64,000 bases of DNA, taken from NCBI RefSeq assembly GCF_001729245.1, contig NZ_CP015217.1, positions 1,056,001-1,120,000 on the forward strand, written 5' to 3'. The stretch's first letter is position 1. The number at the start of each line of letters is the position of its first letter. Below are positions 40,089 through 56,885 of the stretch, piece by piece. Below the pieces are notes generated by a model. The model was not told the DNA's origin. It was given only the letters and a program-made list of their open reading frames with translations, and ran no database searches. This DNA comes from Leptospira tipperaryensis (GTDB taxonomy: Bacteria; Spirochaetota; Leptospiria; Leptospirales; Leptospiraceae). The translations under genes were made by a program, and so were the position numbers.

Positions 40089-40350
40089 ACGCCCGACATT
40101 TCAGACAAATCCAACAACTCGTTTCTCTAGGCGCTCCTTTGGTTCAAAGAAGAAACAAGGGAACATAAGAATTCTTATAAAAAGAAAAAGTTCTGAAACG
40201 CTCTTCAAAAGAATCAAATCAAAACATCTTGATTTTAGGATGGAATTTGACTGTTCATCGGATTCTTTTTTTTCTTCCCTGAAAAATCGCGATTGAAAAG
40301 AGTTTTCTCTACGACCCCAGAGAAAAACATCGACTTGTAGGATGATTCCC

Positions 40351-41412
<1,062 letters not shown>

Positions 41413-41442
41413 CCTCAGTTTTCCTTTTTGAAAAATGGGGGA

Positions 41443-41730
<288 letters not shown>

Positions 41731-41746
41731 AAAAAAGGAATAGAAA

Positions 41747-43480
41747 ATGAATTCAATCACTTCCGATAAACCCTTGATATCCGTCAGAGTTCTCTTTGTT
41801 TTTCTTTTGTTCTCGATTCTTCCTTTGCTCTTTACGCTTCCCCTCGACGTGATCGATATCGATTCTTCCCAATACGCTGAGATTTCGAGAGAAATGGTGG
41901 AAGGCGGAAATCCGTTTTTTATCCGAGACAACGGAAGAAGATATTTGGATAAGCCGATTCTTACTTTCTGGAAAATTTCTCTTTCCTTTCTTGTCTTCGG
42001 TTATCAAAATTTCGCGTTTCGTCTTCCGGCGCTTCTTTTTACGTTTCTTTCCTTCTGGGGAATTTTCAAACTTACTGAATTGTATTCCGGAAGTCGTCTT
42101 CGTGCTTGGATCGCGGTATTCTTATATTCTCTTTCACCCGGACTCTACTCGATGGTCGTGGATCCGAAGATCGACGTTTATCTCACTCCGTATCTGATTT
42201 TGGTTCACGCATTCTATTATCTGGGTTTTAAGAAGAATCGAAATTATTATTATCTAATGTATTTTGCGATGGGCTTGGGTTTTATCACGAAAGGCCCGAT
42301 CGCGATGGTGATTCCAGCCTTGTCGATCGGGGGAGATATTCTTTTTAGAAGGGACTGGAAGCGTCTTCTGGAGATGAAATTGTTTCCGGGCGCGTTTCTT
42401 GCGATCCTTCCTCCGGTTCTCTGGTCGATTCCTCTTTATCTTGAGTTTCAGACCTACGGCCCTTATTTCTTTTTGTGGATTCAATCCTTTGGAAGATTCT
42501 ACGTTAAGATGTACAACCAAAAATTCAATCCTCTCTTTTTCTATTCCAACTTTTCTTGGGCGTTCGGAATCTTTATTCTTCCCTTTGCCGGTTTTGTGAT
42601 CGATCGGGTGAGTAAGTTTTTCAAAGAAGGAAAATCAAAGGGAGTATTTCAGAATATTCTAAAAAACGAATATAAGAATCTGGATTTTGTTCTCGGGTTT
42701 TGGCTTTTTCTCTTTTTATTTTTGATCAGCTTTTCAAGATATCAACTTCCTCAGTATATCTACTGGTGTCTTCCCGCCGCGGCCGTAATCGGAGCAGGGG
42801 TTTTAGAATCGATTCTTCTTTCTCTGAAAGAATCCAAAGAAGTAGATTTCTTTTTGCGAATCGGAGTCGTTCTTCTTTTGATCACCGCCGGAGCTTTTTT
42901 GGTCACGATCTTGATTCTTCCCGTCTTAAGTATTCAAGTCGGTTGGAGTTATCTGATTCTTCCTTTGATTTATTTAGCCGTTTTTATCTGGGTCTTTATT
43001 CAAACGGGTAGGGAAGGACGTCTTCTTGCGTCTTGGATCTTTCCCGTGTCTTTGTTTTTTTCCGTCGTGAGTTTGTATCTCTATCCGATGTTGACTTCGT
43101 ATCAACCTTCGAAAGAGATCGGAACTTTTATTCGGGAGAATGAAGCGGGGAAAGAAAAACTTTTTCTTTTCGGAGTTCCCGCTTCGAAAAGATCCTACGC
43201 TTATTACTCTCAGAGAATTTCAAGAACTCTCTTTGATCCCGCGATTTTGGTCGATGCGATTCAAAAGGACGGACAACGTTATCTAATCGTTCAAGACAAA
43301 TGGGTCGGTAAGATGGATGATTTTTTTGGAAAGGACGTTCAGTTCGAAACTGTAAAAGAATACCCTTCTTATAAAGTAGCGACTCCGGAAGGGAAATTCT
43401 TTCTAAAATCACAAAGAGATAAGGTCGCCGGTAAAGTGATTCTGATGCGAGCCACGTTAAAAAAATCCGAGAAAAAATAA
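41747..43480 (+). CDS. ArnT/PMT-family membrane glycosyltransferase
   Basis: 577 residues with about 11-12 membrane segments. It belongs to the dolichyl-phosphate-mannose mannosyltransferase superfamily (GT39/GT83). The acidic first loop [21 protein letters not shown] and [12 protein letters not shown] carry the catalytic-type Asp and lipid-A-transferase motif. [10 protein letters not shown] and [17 protein letters not shown] are family landmarks. It would transfer a sugar from an undecaprenyl-phosphate donor to lipid A, another envelope glycan or protein. The acceptor is unknown. AAAAAGGAATAGAAA precedes ATG 41747. Confidence 0.85.
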   Translation: MNSITSDKPLISVRVLFVFLLFSILPLLFTLPLDVIDIDSSQYAEISREMVEGGNPFFIRDNGRRYLDKPILTFWKISLSFLVFGYQNFAFRLPALLFTFLSFWGIFKLTELYSGSRLRAWIAVFLYSLSPGLYSMVVDPKIDVYLTPYLILVHAFYYLGFKKNRNYYYLMYFAMGLGFITKGPIAMVIPALSIGGDILFRRDWKRLLEMKLFPGAFLAILPPVLWSIPLYLEFQTYGPYFFLWIQSFGRFYVKMYNQKFNPLFFYSNFSWAFGIFILPFAGFVIDRVSKFFKEGKSKGVFQNILKNEYKNLDFVLGFWLFLFLFLISFSRYQLPQYIYWCLPAAAVIGAGVLESILLSLKESKEVDFFLRIGVVLLLITAGAFLVTILILPVLSIQVGWSYLILPLIYLAVFIWVFIQTGREGRLLASWIFPVSLFFSVVSLYLYPMLTSYQPSKEIGTFIRENEAGKEKLFLFGVPASKRSYAYYSQRISRTLFDPAILVDAIQKDGQRYLIVQDKWVGKMDDFFGKDVQFETVKEYPSYKVATPEGKFFLKSQRDKVAGKVILMRATLKKSEKK

Positions 43481-43520
43481 GAGTCCTTAAAAAATGATGA
43501 GGGGAATTTTCGATTCTCCC

Positions 43521-43592
<72 letters not shown>

Positions 43593-43794
43593 CCTTCTTC
43601 CCTCTCGCCCGAGATATCCTAAGATCCTTTAGTTTTTTTAAATGTGGGAACTCTCACTTTTTTGAAAGTAGGAACTCCTCCGTTTTGCTCAAAAACCCGC
43701 CGAACTTCCGTAACATTCTGACTCAAAGCACCGCGCAATAAGAATCGAATTCTACTTGTTCCTACAAAGGATTGAGCCGAAAAAAGCTTGAAAT

Positions 43795-43809
43795 CGGACT
43801 TGAAGTCCG
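43795..43809. repeat. Palindrome CGGACTT-n-AAGTCCG, copy 3
   Basis: A 15-base perfect palindrome with central G, 94 bases before the HhH/DUF1801 gene. Confidence 0.65.
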
Positions 43810-43902
43810 TTTGAGATAAGATTACGGGAAAATCGGTCCAAGGAAAATTCTCCCGCGCCTTTTATCCCAATACATTTCAAAAACTCTGAATCAGGTAAAA
43901 CT

Positions 43903-44466
43903 ATGGAAATGGAAGCGCTCTTAGAAAAACTTTCCAATCCCGCAAAACGAGCGATTTTAACGTTGAAGCTTAGAAAGATCGAAGATTTTTCAAGGTTTAC
44001 GAAGGATGAAATTACAAAACTTCACGGAATCGGACCCAATGCGCTCGTCTTGATCGAAAAAGAGATGAAGCTTCTCAAGGTGAAATTTAAACAGGGCAAG
44101 GAAGCCGTCCGCTCCACGACCAACGCGAAGTTCAAAACGGTCGATCAATACATAGAATCTTTTCCAAAAGAAATCCAAAAAATATTAAACGAAATGAGAA
44201 ACCTCGTTCGAAAATCGGCGCCGATGGCCGAGGAAAAGATCAGCTACAATATGCCGGCTTTTGCATATAACGGAAATCTTGTCTATTTCGCCGCCTTTAA
44301 AAACCACCTCGGATTTTATCCCACTTCCAGCGCGACAAAAGAATTTAAAAAGGATTTATCACCTTATAAATTTTCGAAAGGTGCGATTCAATTTCCTTTG
44401 GATAAGAATTTACCGAAAACCCTCATTTCAAAGATCGTAAAGTTTAGGGTCAAAGAAAATACCTGA
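43903..44466 (+). CDS. Helix-hairpin-helix plus DUF1801 fusion protein
   Basis: 187 residues. The N-terminal half (about 1-62) resembles the RNA polymerase alpha C-terminal/HhH DNA-binding fold: LSNPAKRAILTLKLRKIEDF, then LHGIGPNALVLIEKEM. The C-terminal half (about 75-185) is a DUF1801/YdhG-type domain: VDQYIESFPKEIQKILNEMR, AEEKISYNMPAFAYNG and LGFYPTSSATKEF. DUF1801 proteins share the frataxin-like fold. The fusion suggests a nucleic-acid-linked role, not proven. Confidence 0.8.
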   Translation: MEMEALLEKLSNPAKRAILTLKLRKIEDFSRFTKDEITKLHGIGPNALVLIEKEMKLLKVKFKQGKEAVRSTTNAKFKTVDQYIESFPKEIQKILNEMRNLVRKSAPMAEEKISYNMPAFAYNGNLVYFAAFKNHLGFYPTSSATKEFKKDLSPYKFSKGAIQFPLDKNLPKTLISKIVKFRVKENT

Positions 44467-44639
44467 TCACCTTCGCGCCGTGTCCGGAGAATGGGAGCAA
44501 CTTTGACAACTGGTCTATTCTCGTTTACGGAGGATGTAATCTTTCCGAGGCATATTTTTTAAACGACTATAAACCCTTGCAAGGCAAGATCATCGGAACC
44601 CTTCGGAGAATTGACGGTCTTCAATTTAATTGTTTATAA
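44466..44639 (+). pseudogene. Open-frame remnant, C-terminal fragment of an unknown protein
   Basis: 57 codons without a stop from 44466 to TAA 44637-44639, in a different frame from the preceding gene and without a start codon or ribosome site. The translation (ITFAPCPENGSNFDNWSIL, VYGGCNLSEAYF, LRRIDGLQFNCL) looks protein-like with three Cys. It may be the tail of a deleted exported protein. No parent family is recognised. Confidence 0.3.
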
Positions 44640-44739
44640 TCTTAGAATTTTCCGAACACAAAACTCTAACCAATCCACTTCCAGAGCTTTGAAAAAATAA
44701 AAGAATGGAAAGAATCCACCTTACAATGGAACTATATCT

Positions 44740-45132
44740 ATGCTTGTTCAAAATCAAGACGTCAAAAAAAGTATAGGTAGAATTCTACTTGTTCTCTTCT
44801 CGTTGATTTTTGTTTTTCATTTTCTTGTCTTAATCCAGGTTATTCCCTATGGGATTGTCTGGGGCGGACGTCTTCAGAATCTGCAGCAGATGTATGCGTT
44901 CGAACTTGTTTCCATCGTATTGAATTCATTTTTTCTTTTTGTGATTTTGATGGAGCGAGGTTATATCCGACGTTATTTTTCGAATTCGATTTTAAAATGG
45001 ATTTTGTGGACGATGTTCGCGTTATTCTCCATAAACACATTCGGAAACTTGAATTCACTCGATCAAATGGAGAGTATTCTTTTTGCGCCGATCACTTTTC
45101 TGATCGCGGTGTTTTGTTTTCTTCTGATCTGA
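44740..45132 (+). CDS. Small four-helix membrane protein, unknown function
   Basis: 130 residues, four predicted membrane segments: IGRILLVLFSLIFVFHFLVL, the segment around FELVSIVLNSFFLFVILM, ILKWILWTMFALFSINTFG and ILFAPITFLIAVFCFLLI. The WGGRLQ and NLNSLDQMES loops lie between. This layout is common among small uncharacterised Leptospira and Bacteroidetes membrane proteins. Function not known. It precedes the MepB gene by 46 bases. Confidence 0.65.
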   Translation: MLVQNQDVKKSIGRILLVLFSLIFVFHFLVLIQVIPYGIVWGGRLQNLQQMYAFELVSIVLNSFFLFVILMERGYIRRYFSNSILKWILWTMFALFSINTFGNLNSLDQMESILFAPITFLIAVFCFLLI

Positions 45133-45178
45133 AGAAATAAAGAGAAACAAGCAAATTCTGGGCTGACAAAAGACAAAC

Positions 45179-45748
45179 ATGACAACTAAAAAATCGAATT
45201 CATCTCTTCAAAAGAAAAAAGAGGGCGTGATGATCGAAAAGGACCTCGCACCCGAGTCGTTTCAGGAAATGAAGAGGAAACTTTTGAGTCCTCTCGGATT
45301 GGAGCCGACAAATCTTTTTGTCGAAAAGGAAAGCGCGGAATATGGGGCCTGTCGATTCGATCTCATGGATCGAAAGATTGTATTTCGAATAGCCAAGATA
45401 ACTCCGACTAAAGCCGGCCAATTCGTTACTCTTTGGAAGCGAAAGAAGGGAGGCCCGATTGAACCCTATCATATTCGAGACGATATCGATTACTATATGA
45501 TCTCCGCCAATATTCAAAACCGTTCCGGACAGTTTATATTTCCGAAAGAAGTTCTCAACGAAAAAGGAATTCTGGCGGGCAAGAAGGCGGGAAAGCGCGG
45601 TTTTAGAGTTTATCCCCCTTGGGACGTGTCGCTTAACAAACAGGCGCAAGGAACTCAAGCCTGGCAGTTAAATTATTTTATGGAGAATGATTCTGCTAAA
45701 CCGAAAGATAAAAAGGCCTTTAGTGATCTTTTACTTTTACGAAAATGA
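45179..45748 (+). CDS. MepB family protein
   Basis: 189 residues of the MepB family, named from the gene near the MepA efflux pump of Staphylococcus; the molecular role is unknown. Family landmarks are EYGACRFDLMDRKIVFRIAKITPTKAGQFVTLWKR as one block (about 56-92), then PIEPY, DDIDYYMI, GQFIFPKEVLNEKGILA, GKRGFRVYPPWD and QAWQLNYF. The N-terminal 17 residues are basic and Ser-rich; ATG codons at residues 18 and 27 are alternatives. It overlaps the SURF1-like gene by ATGA. Confidence 0.85.
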   Translation: MTTKKSNSSLQKKKEGVMIEKDLAPESFQEMKRKLLSPLGLEPTNLFVEKESAEYGACRFDLMDRKIVFRIAKITPTKAGQFVTLWKRKKGGPIEPYHIRDDIDYYMISANIQNRSGQFIFPKEVLNEKGILAGKKAGKRGFRVYPPWDVSLNKQAQGTQAWQLNYFMENDSAKPKDKKAFSDLLLLRK

Positions 45749-46365
45749 GGAAGGATCGTTTGAATTTTAATCGGTTCTCGTTTTGTTTTTTTATCATAAT
45801 TATTTGTTTTCTCTTTTCCTGCGATAGAACCGTATACGATCCACAAAAGATAATTTTTAATTCGGAAATTACTCAGCGAAAAAAACATCTTACTAAAAAA
45901 AATCTCCCCTTTCTCGGAAAACGCGAAGGATTCGTTTTGCTTCAAGGATTCTTTCATAAAACGGAGATACTGGAAGAGGCAACGAAAGACGGAGAAAAAG
46001 GGTATTTGATTTTGAAACCTTTTTCCTTTGTCAGAGAGCCGAATCCGTCTTTAGGTTGGCCTTCTTGGTACGCAATGGACGCCGTGTTGGTCAATGTCGG
46101 TTGGATTCCTCTTAGGGGCGTGAATCATAAATATAAGTATCTTTCTTATGAAGATCCCATTATTAGGAATCCGATTTCGATTTACGGATGGATTCGAAAC
46201 CTATCGAACGCGAACGTTTACGAGAAGGAGGGAGTCGTCCTTCGGAAGCCAAAGACTATAACCGAACTATGGAAAGAAATAGATGAGAAGACGATCGCTT
46301 CCGATTCTCCTCCGTACGGATTACACTCTCTCCCGATCTATTTGGATTTGATCGAAGGTCTGTGA
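45745..46365 (+). CDS. SURF1-like lipoprotein
   Basis: 206 residues. The signal ends FLFSC-D (lipobox). The mature part has the SURF1 layout: GFVLLQGFFHKTEIL, YLILKPFSF, then AVLVNVGWIPLRG, then ISIYGWIRN. It ends HSLPIYLDLIEGL, but the usual second membrane segment of SURF1 is missing. SURF1 proteins help haem-copper oxidase assembly. Here lipid anchoring replaces the membrane hairpin. Identification is moderate; an alternative complex III operon lies 3 kb away. Overlaps MepB by ATGA. Confidence 0.5.
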   Translation: MRKDRLNFNRFSFCFFIIIICFLFSCDRTVYDPQKIIFNSEITQRKKHLTKKNLPFLGKREGFVLLQGFFHKTEILEEATKDGEKGYLILKPFSFVREPNPSLGWPSWYAMDAVLVNVGWIPLRGVNHKYKYLSYEDPIIRNPISIYGWIRNLSNANVYEKEGVVLRKPKTITELWKEIDEKTIASDSPPYGLHSLPIYLDLIEGL

Positions 46366-46465
46366 TATGTTAAAGAGAAGAATAAAAAGATTTGTTTTTC
46401 TAAAGCGAAGAAGGCCTTTTGAAAGAGTAGAAGGCTGATTTCAGCGATTCTAAGAATGGAAAGTT

Positions 46466-46981
46466 ATGTCTAAGCAAAAACTTCTGGAATTACTCGCCGA
46501 CTTGACCTGCCCGATGGATCCTTTTGTTTTTGCGGGTTTCGGATCAAAATACCAAGAAGAATATTTTGCCCAAGAGCTCGACGTTTTCGACATCGAGGAG
46601 CGTTATATCGAGACATTTTTGAATTCTTTTGATCTCGATGAAACCGTCTCTGATTTGTTTTCCATTTTTATAACGAAGCCGACTGATTTTTACGAAAACC
46701 TGGCTACGAGAAGAGCGGAGGATTGGGATCATTCGGTAAATCTAATGATTTCTAAGGCCGCGGAAAAGAAACCGCCGATGGTCTCGGCGCTCATCGTGCG
46801 CTCCATTCGGCAAAACCCGCATCTTCAAAAAAAGTTTGTTGAAATGATCGGCTATTTAGACGTCAAAATTTCCTATCCGATCACGCTCGATCTGGAGTCT
46901 TTCTGGAAAGACTTGGATAGAGAGCAAATTGAAATTCTCGATTTTATTCGTTCCGAATTTCCAAATTCTTCCAAACCTTAA
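46466..46981 (+). CDS. Hypothetical acidic cytoplasmic protein
   Basis: 171 residues, no signal or membrane segment. Mostly helical and acidic: FDIEERYIETFLNSFDLDE, FYENLATRRAEDWDHSVNLM, IVRSIRQNPHLQKKFVEMIG. No family recognised. ATG 46466 is preceded by GGAAAGTT. It stands alone between the SURF1-like gene and the CHRD gene. Confidence 0.6.
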   Translation: MSKQKLLELLADLTCPMDPFVFAGFGSKYQEEYFAQELDVFDIEERYIETFLNSFDLDETVSDLFSIFITKPTDFYENLATRRAEDWDHSVNLMISKAAEKKPPMVSALIVRSIRQNPHLQKKFVEMIGYLDVKISYPITLDLESFWKDLDREQIEILDFIRSEFPNSSKP

Positions 46982-47289
46982 CTCATTTCGCTTATCAATC
47001 CTTATTGAAAACTCTATGGATGATGGGTTGTCTTTGTTTCTTATTTTTAAATCGGGAGCGGAATGATAATCGTATTTCTCTCCTTATAATTCAGTTGTCT
47101 CTTTCTCTGCTCTCATAGGATAAAATTTAGAATTTATTATATAATGTATTTATAATTCACCTTTATTAGCAGATTTGAGAAATTAAAATTTATTTCGCAA
47201 ATTATAATCGGTCCGTTGTTGCCAGGTTGCAAAAGGTGTCGCTGAAAATTCTTTCGGGATCCTTTTAAAAAAATAGAAAGGAACTATCC
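46982..47289. other. A+T-rich gap before the CHRD gene
   Basis: 308 bases without a gene. Several TATAAT-like hexamers occur (for example 47203-47208) but none has a -35 at good distance. I see no other structure. Confidence 0.3.
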
Positions 47290-47718
47290 ATGAAACAAAA
47301 AACATTTGTATTAACGCTTTGTATTCTCCTCTTTCCGGCTTTGGTTTTTGGAAAAGGAGCAACAAAATACGTAGCGTCTTTGAAAGATTCAACCCAACAA
47401 AATGTGAACGCAAGAGGAAGTGTGGACGCGATCCTCGACGACGAAACCAGCAAACTGAAAGTTTCCGGTTCTTACGAATACTTTGGAACGAATGCCACCG
47501 ATATCCTCGTTCAATTGGAAGGAGTAGAAGCTCCGCTCTGTACTTTCAAACCTCCTTACAACGCAACGAATAGTCCTTGGAAAGATTGGGGATCTTGTGA
47601 TTTAAACTTGGACCAAAAGAAGGCCTTGAATGCGGGTAAACTCTACATTCTCATCAAAACTATTGGCCGCCCGGAAGGACAAGTGAGAGGAACGATTGCT
47701 CCGGAAGCAAAGAAATAA
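47290..47718 (+). CDS. Exported CHRD-domain protein
   Basis: 142 residues with a cleavable signal peptide (KTFVLTLCILLFPALVFG-K). The mature protein is a single CHRD (chordin-type) domain. It shows repeated strands, GSVDAILDDETSKLKVSGSY, then LYILIKTIGRPEGQVRGTI, whose final GQVRGTI is the family signature. Two Cys (PLCTFK, GSCDLN) may pair. CHRD proteins are periplasmic or extracellular; their bacterial role is unknown. AGAAAGGAACTATCC precedes ATG. A strong terminator follows. Confidence 0.85.
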   Translation: MKQKTFVLTLCILLFPALVFGKGATKYVASLKDSTQQNVNARGSVDAILDDETSKLKVSGSYEYFGTNATDILVQLEGVEAPLCTFKPPYNATNSPWKDWGSCDLNLDQKKALNAGKLYILIKTIGRPEGQVRGTIAPEAKK

Positions 47719-47761
47719 TTACCATACAAGAATTTCCATTTATTAATCGATTGAATTCGAG

Positions 47762-47804
47762 TTTGTCTTAGGCGCTCCCGAAGCCTAAGACAAATCCCTT
47801 TTTT
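47762..47804 (+). terminator. CHRD gene terminator
   Basis: A 12-bp perfect stem TTTGTCTTAGGC (47762-47773) with GCCTAAGACAAA (47783-47794), 9-base loop, followed by TCCC and six T. Confidence 0.85.
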
Positions 47805-47906
47805 GAACCTGCGAGCTTGCGATCACATCTTAGAAAAAAGGTGACTGGCTTATCGAAAGAAGTTTCGCTTCCTTTATAGACTCCAAGGGAGAAGAGCCGA
47901 ATTCTT

Positions 47907-48233
47907 ATGAAATATTTTTACTTCGTGGATAGCATCGCGATCTTATTGATCGGATTCTATTTTAATCTGGAGGCTCAATACATAGGCTTCCCTTCGGCCG
48001 CCGGAGGCGCTACCGAGTTGGAAAGGGCGCAGAGACCTTTGTTTTATCAATACAGTTATCTTTGTTTTTGCACCGGCGTCGCTCTTCTGATTATTTCCTT
48101 CAAAACCAACGGATCTCGATGGAGAAATTATTTAAGAATCGGAATTCTATTTTTATTCTTCGTCCTTTCCGCGATCGTATACGGAATCGAACTGAAATAT
48201 GTTTCTACCTTGCGCGGTGGAGAAGGCGGATGA
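47907..48233 (+). CDS. Small three-helix membrane protein, unknown function
   Basis: 108 residues with three predicted membrane segments (YFVDSIAILLIGFYFNLEA, YSYLCFCTGVALLIISF and LRIGILFLFFVLSAIVYGIEL). The C-terminus is Gly-rich. No family recognised. It stands alone with a palindrome 29 bases after its stop. Confidence 0.55.
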   Translation: MKYFYFVDSIAILLIGFYFNLEAQYIGFPSAAGGATELERAQRPLFYQYSYLCFCTGVALLIISFKTNGSRWRNYLRIGILFLFFVLSAIVYGIELKYVSTLRGGEGG

Positions 48234-48261
48234 CGTAAAAGCAAGCCCGATTTTACTGGAA

Positions 48262-48278
48262 ACGGACTTAAAGTCCGT
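48262..48278. repeat. Palindrome CGGACTT-n-AAGTCCG, copy 4
   Basis: A 17-base perfect palindrome with central A (ACGGACTT-A-AAGTCCGT). A degraded relative, GACTTGAAATCCGAG, follows near 48333. Confidence 0.65.
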
Positions 48279-48358
48279 AACAACTCTTTTTTACGGAAGA
48301 ATCCCTTGGTCGGAACAATGAATTCCGAAAATTCAGACTTGAAATCCGAGAGGAAATT

Positions 48359-49216
48359 TCATTCCAGTCCGATTTCCAAAACGACGGGGCAATGATCGGA
48401 AAGTCCATTTTCACTTTCCGGAATTCCGTCAAAGTTTCCGTCGTCTTCCGGAAACGGAAGTTGTCTGAAATTTGCATTCGAGATGGAAAGATCCGTCAGA
48501 ATAAAATCGATCAGAAACTTGTGTCCCCAGCAGGACTGTTTCACATAACGTCCCGGATTTTTCAAATTCAGGTCTTCGGAAAGAATTTTCCAAGATTTCT
48601 TGTCCTTCCCCAAGGGAACGTTCATATCTCCGAATAAAAAATAATCCTTTTTTGGTTTTAGAATTTCGTTTAACGTTCTTAGTTGTCTCGATCTGAGATC
48701 CCTGTCTCTTCCTCCATGGCCGGCCTTGAGATGTACGTTTAAAAAGGAATATTTCTTCTTTTCTAGGAAAACTTTCAGCTCGATTCCGCTTCTCAAGCCG
48801 GGCTCTAAGGAAAGATTCGGGTGAAGAAGAATTTCGTGGTTCTTAAATTTTTTTTTCCAACAGATCCCGACTTCTTGTTGATAACCGGGAGTTTTTGTAA
48901 CGGCGCAAGAATAAGAATCGGGAAGAATTTTGAAAACGGCGCTCTCATTCTCCACTTCTTGAAGCGCTAAAATATCGGGATCGATCTTCGAAAGATGCTT
49001 TTTGATTTTTTCGAAGTCGGATTCTTTTCTTGGAATTCTTCCTTTTGGAAATTTTTTCTCATCTCCGACCTCGTCGTAGAGAAACATCGCGTTAAAACTC
49101 GCCAGTTTTAGTTTTAAATTCTGTGCCTTGAGCGATTCGGCGCCGAGGAGTGCCGCAAAAAAGAGAAGAATCTTCCAAGAAATTCGAAAGGAATCAAGAG
49201 TCTGAGATTGAAACAT
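48359..49216 (-). CDS. Secreted endonuclease/exonuclease/phosphatase family protein
   Basis: 285 residues with a signal peptide (about 1-31, ILLFFAALLGAESLKAQ). The mature DNase I-like fold has LASFNAMFL, metal Glu87 (LALQEVENES), catalytic His162 (NVHLKAGHGG), Asp197/Asn199 (FGDMNVP) and the final Asp274-His275 (GLSDHCPV). All active-site residues of the family are present. It would cut nucleic acid or phosphodiester lipids in the periplasm or outside the cell; the substrate class cannot be fixed. It diverges from the actA operon. Confidence 0.85.
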   Translation of the reverse strand: MFQSQTLDSFRISWKILLFFAALLGAESLKAQNLKLKLASFNAMFLYDEVGDEKKFPKGRIPRKESDFEKIKKHLSKIDPDILALQEVENESAVFKILPDSYSCAVTKTPGYQQEVGICWKKKFKNHEILLHPNLSLEPGLRSGIELKVFLEKKKYSFLNVHLKAGHGGRDRDLRSRQLRTLNEILKPKKDYFLFGDMNVPLGKDKKSWKILSEDLNLKNPGRYVKQSCWGHKFLIDFILTDLSISNANFRQLPFPEDDGNFDGIPESENGLSDHCPVVLEIGLE

Positions 49217-49512
49217 CGAGAGGAGAACTCCTTAGACAGTCAAACTCTCCGAACTTTCTATTTTTTGAATCCAGGTTTTATCAAAAAATTTGATTTTTCT
49301 CCGTGAGTCGCCTTACCAACGCTCGGATTTTTTTTTAACTTTCAGAACTTTTTTTAAAACAGATGAAACTTTTGTAATTGATTTCAATTCTCAAATAGCC
49401 TTCAAAATAAACGCAAAGAAAAGGCCCTGGATCTTCGTTTACTTGCAATTTTTCACAGAGACAAAAATCCTGTTACCAATACCAATATTGGATTCATAGG
49501 GACTTCATACGA

Positions 49513-50019
<507 letters not shown>

Positions 50020-50037
50020 CCGGGAGTAATACTAAGC

Positions 50038-54495
<4,458 letters not shown>

Positions 54496-54496
<1 letters not shown>

Positions 54497-55047
54497 TGTA
54501 TAAACCTCATAAAGAACAATTTCATACATTTGAAGAAACGAGCGCCGGAGTATTCGGGCTCTTTGATTCTCCTGCGGAAATCATCTCTGCGGCGGCCAAA
54601 ACAAAAGAGAAGAATTACACGAACTTTGATTGTTTCACTCCGTATCCGGTTCACGGATTGGATGACGCGATGGGAGTTCCTCGTTCCGGTCTTCCTTGGG
54701 TGACTTTTTTCCTGGGGCTTTTCGGATGCGCCGTCGGCTTTGGAATGCAATATCTCACTCACAAGTTTGATTGGCCTTTGAACATTTCGGGAAAGAATTT
54801 AAACGCTTGGTTTGCCTACATCCCGATCACGTTTGAATTCACGATTTTTATGGCCGGTGTAGGAACTGCGGCTGCGATGTTTTTCTTAACCAAACTTCCG
54901 AAAATCAATCGGAGAATTTTACATCCCGATATCACTACGGACAAGTTTGCACTCTGGATCCCTTCTTCTTCCAAAGGATACAAGGAAGACGAAGTGGTAA
55001 GCTTTATCAAAGGTCTTGGCGGAAAGAACGTCGAGGTTGTGAAATAG
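54496..55047 (+). CDS. actD: Alternative complex III subunit ActD (DUF3341)
   Basis: 183 residues. Starts on the last base of the actC stop codon. The DUF3341 pattern is visible: GVFGLFDSPAEIISAAAKTK, FDCFTPYPVHGLDDAMG, PWVTFFLGLFGCAVGFGMQY and PINISGK-like (WPLNISGKNLNAWFAYIPI). Two membrane segments lie at about 73-95 and 115-135. ActD is a peripheral or anchoring subunit with no cofactor. Confidence 0.92.
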
Positions 55048-55061
55048 GAGCAGCGACAGGA

Positions 55062-55643
<582 letters not shown>

Positions 55644-55648
55644 GAATC

Positions 55649-56872
55649 ATGGAAGTCAAAGTCGAACAAAATCTGATTAACTTTAAACTCGACTCCAAAA
55701 CTCGTAGCGCCCTTTTCGGGATGATCGGGATCGGAGTTTTGAGTTTACTCATCGGGTATTTTACCCTATCACACACTCCTCCGAGACACGAGGGTGGACA
55801 TTCGAATCCGGCGTGGTCCGCGTTTTTGATCGGAACCTTTTTTATCACAGGGATTTCTCTCGCGGGAGTTTTCTTTACTGCGATCAGTAATATCACCGGT
55901 TCTCATTGGTCCGTCACTGTAAGAAGACTTGCGGAAGGATACGGATTATTCTTACCGGTCGTCGCGGTTCTTTTGCTCATCACTACACTTGGAATTCATG
56001 ACCTCTACGAATGGAGTCATGAAGACGTCGTCGCACACGATCACCTTTTGCAACATAAGAAACCTCTTCTGAACATTCCTTTCTTTGTGATTCGGATGAT
56101 TCTTTTCGGAACTGTTTGGTCCGTATTCGGATGGCTTTTTTATAAGAGATCGACGAAACAAGATCAGGATAAGGATGTAGCTCACACTCAGTTCAACGCA
56201 AGATTGTCCGGTGGGTTTATCGTATTCTTTGCTCTTTCCTTTTCATTGGCGTCTTTTGATTTGATCATGTCCTTAACTCCGCACTGGTTCTCGACCATGT
56301 TCGGTGTGTATTGTTTTGCGGGCGCGTATCAAACCGGACTTTCCAGTCTCGTGATCATGATCTACTTTCTGAAAAAGAAAGGTTATCTCGGAAACCTAGT
56401 AAACGAAAATCACATTCACGATATCGGGAAGTTTATGCTCGGGTTTTGCACTTTCTGGGCATACGTCGGATTTTCTCAGTTTATGTTGATCTGGTATGCA
56501 AACATCCCGGAAGAAACATTTTTCTACGAGCAAAGACTTACGGGCGGATGGGAAGTAATCACTTACGCGCTTCCGTTTATTAAGTTTGTAATTCCGTTTC
56601 TTCTCTTGTTGAATCGTCCGAACAAAAGAGATATCAATTCTCTTGTAAAGATCGCTCTTTGGATCGTCTTTACACAAGTCATCGAAATCTACTGGCTTGT
56701 GTTTCCTGCAAACTTTGAACACTTCAGTTTTTCCAGTTTGATTCTTACCTTTGGCGCCGTGATCGGTTTTATCGGATTATTCGCCTTTGTAGTTCTGAAA
56801 CGTTATGAGTCTGCTCCATTGATCCCAGTTGGGGATCCGAGATTGGATCAAGCTCTTCACCATCATCAATAA
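55649..56872 (+). CDS. actF: Alternative complex III membrane subunit ActF
   Basis: 407 residues, about ten membrane segments; a second quinol:cytochrome c oxidoreductase membrane subunit related to ActC. Visible landmarks: GSHWSVTVRRLAEGYGLFLP, YEWSHEDVVAHDHLLQHKKP, LSFSLASFDLIMSLTPHWFS, FCTFWAYVGFSQFMLIWYAN and PEETFFYEQRLTGGW. It starts five bases after actE. It ends the core act set. Confidence 0.94.
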   Translation: MEVKVEQNLINFKLDSKTRSALFGMIGIGVLSLLIGYFTLSHTPPRHEGGHSNPAWSAFLIGTFFITGISLAGVFFTAISNITGSHWSVTVRRLAEGYGLFLPVVAVLLLITTLGIHDLYEWSHEDVVAHDHLLQHKKPLLNIPFFVIRMILFGTVWSVFGWLFYKRSTKQDQDKDVAHTQFNARLSGGFIVFFALSFSLASFDLIMSLTPHWFSTMFGVYCFAGAYQTGLSSLVIMIYFLKKKGYLGNLVNENHIHDIGKFMLGFCTFWAYVGFSQFMLIWYANIPEETFFYEQRLTGGWEVITYALPFIKFVIPFLLLLNRPNKRDINSLVKIALWIVFTQVIEIYWLVFPANFEHFSFSSLILTFGAVIGFIGLFAFVVLKRYESAPLIPVGDPRLDQALHHHQ

Positions 56873-56885
56873 AAGAGGAAGAAGA

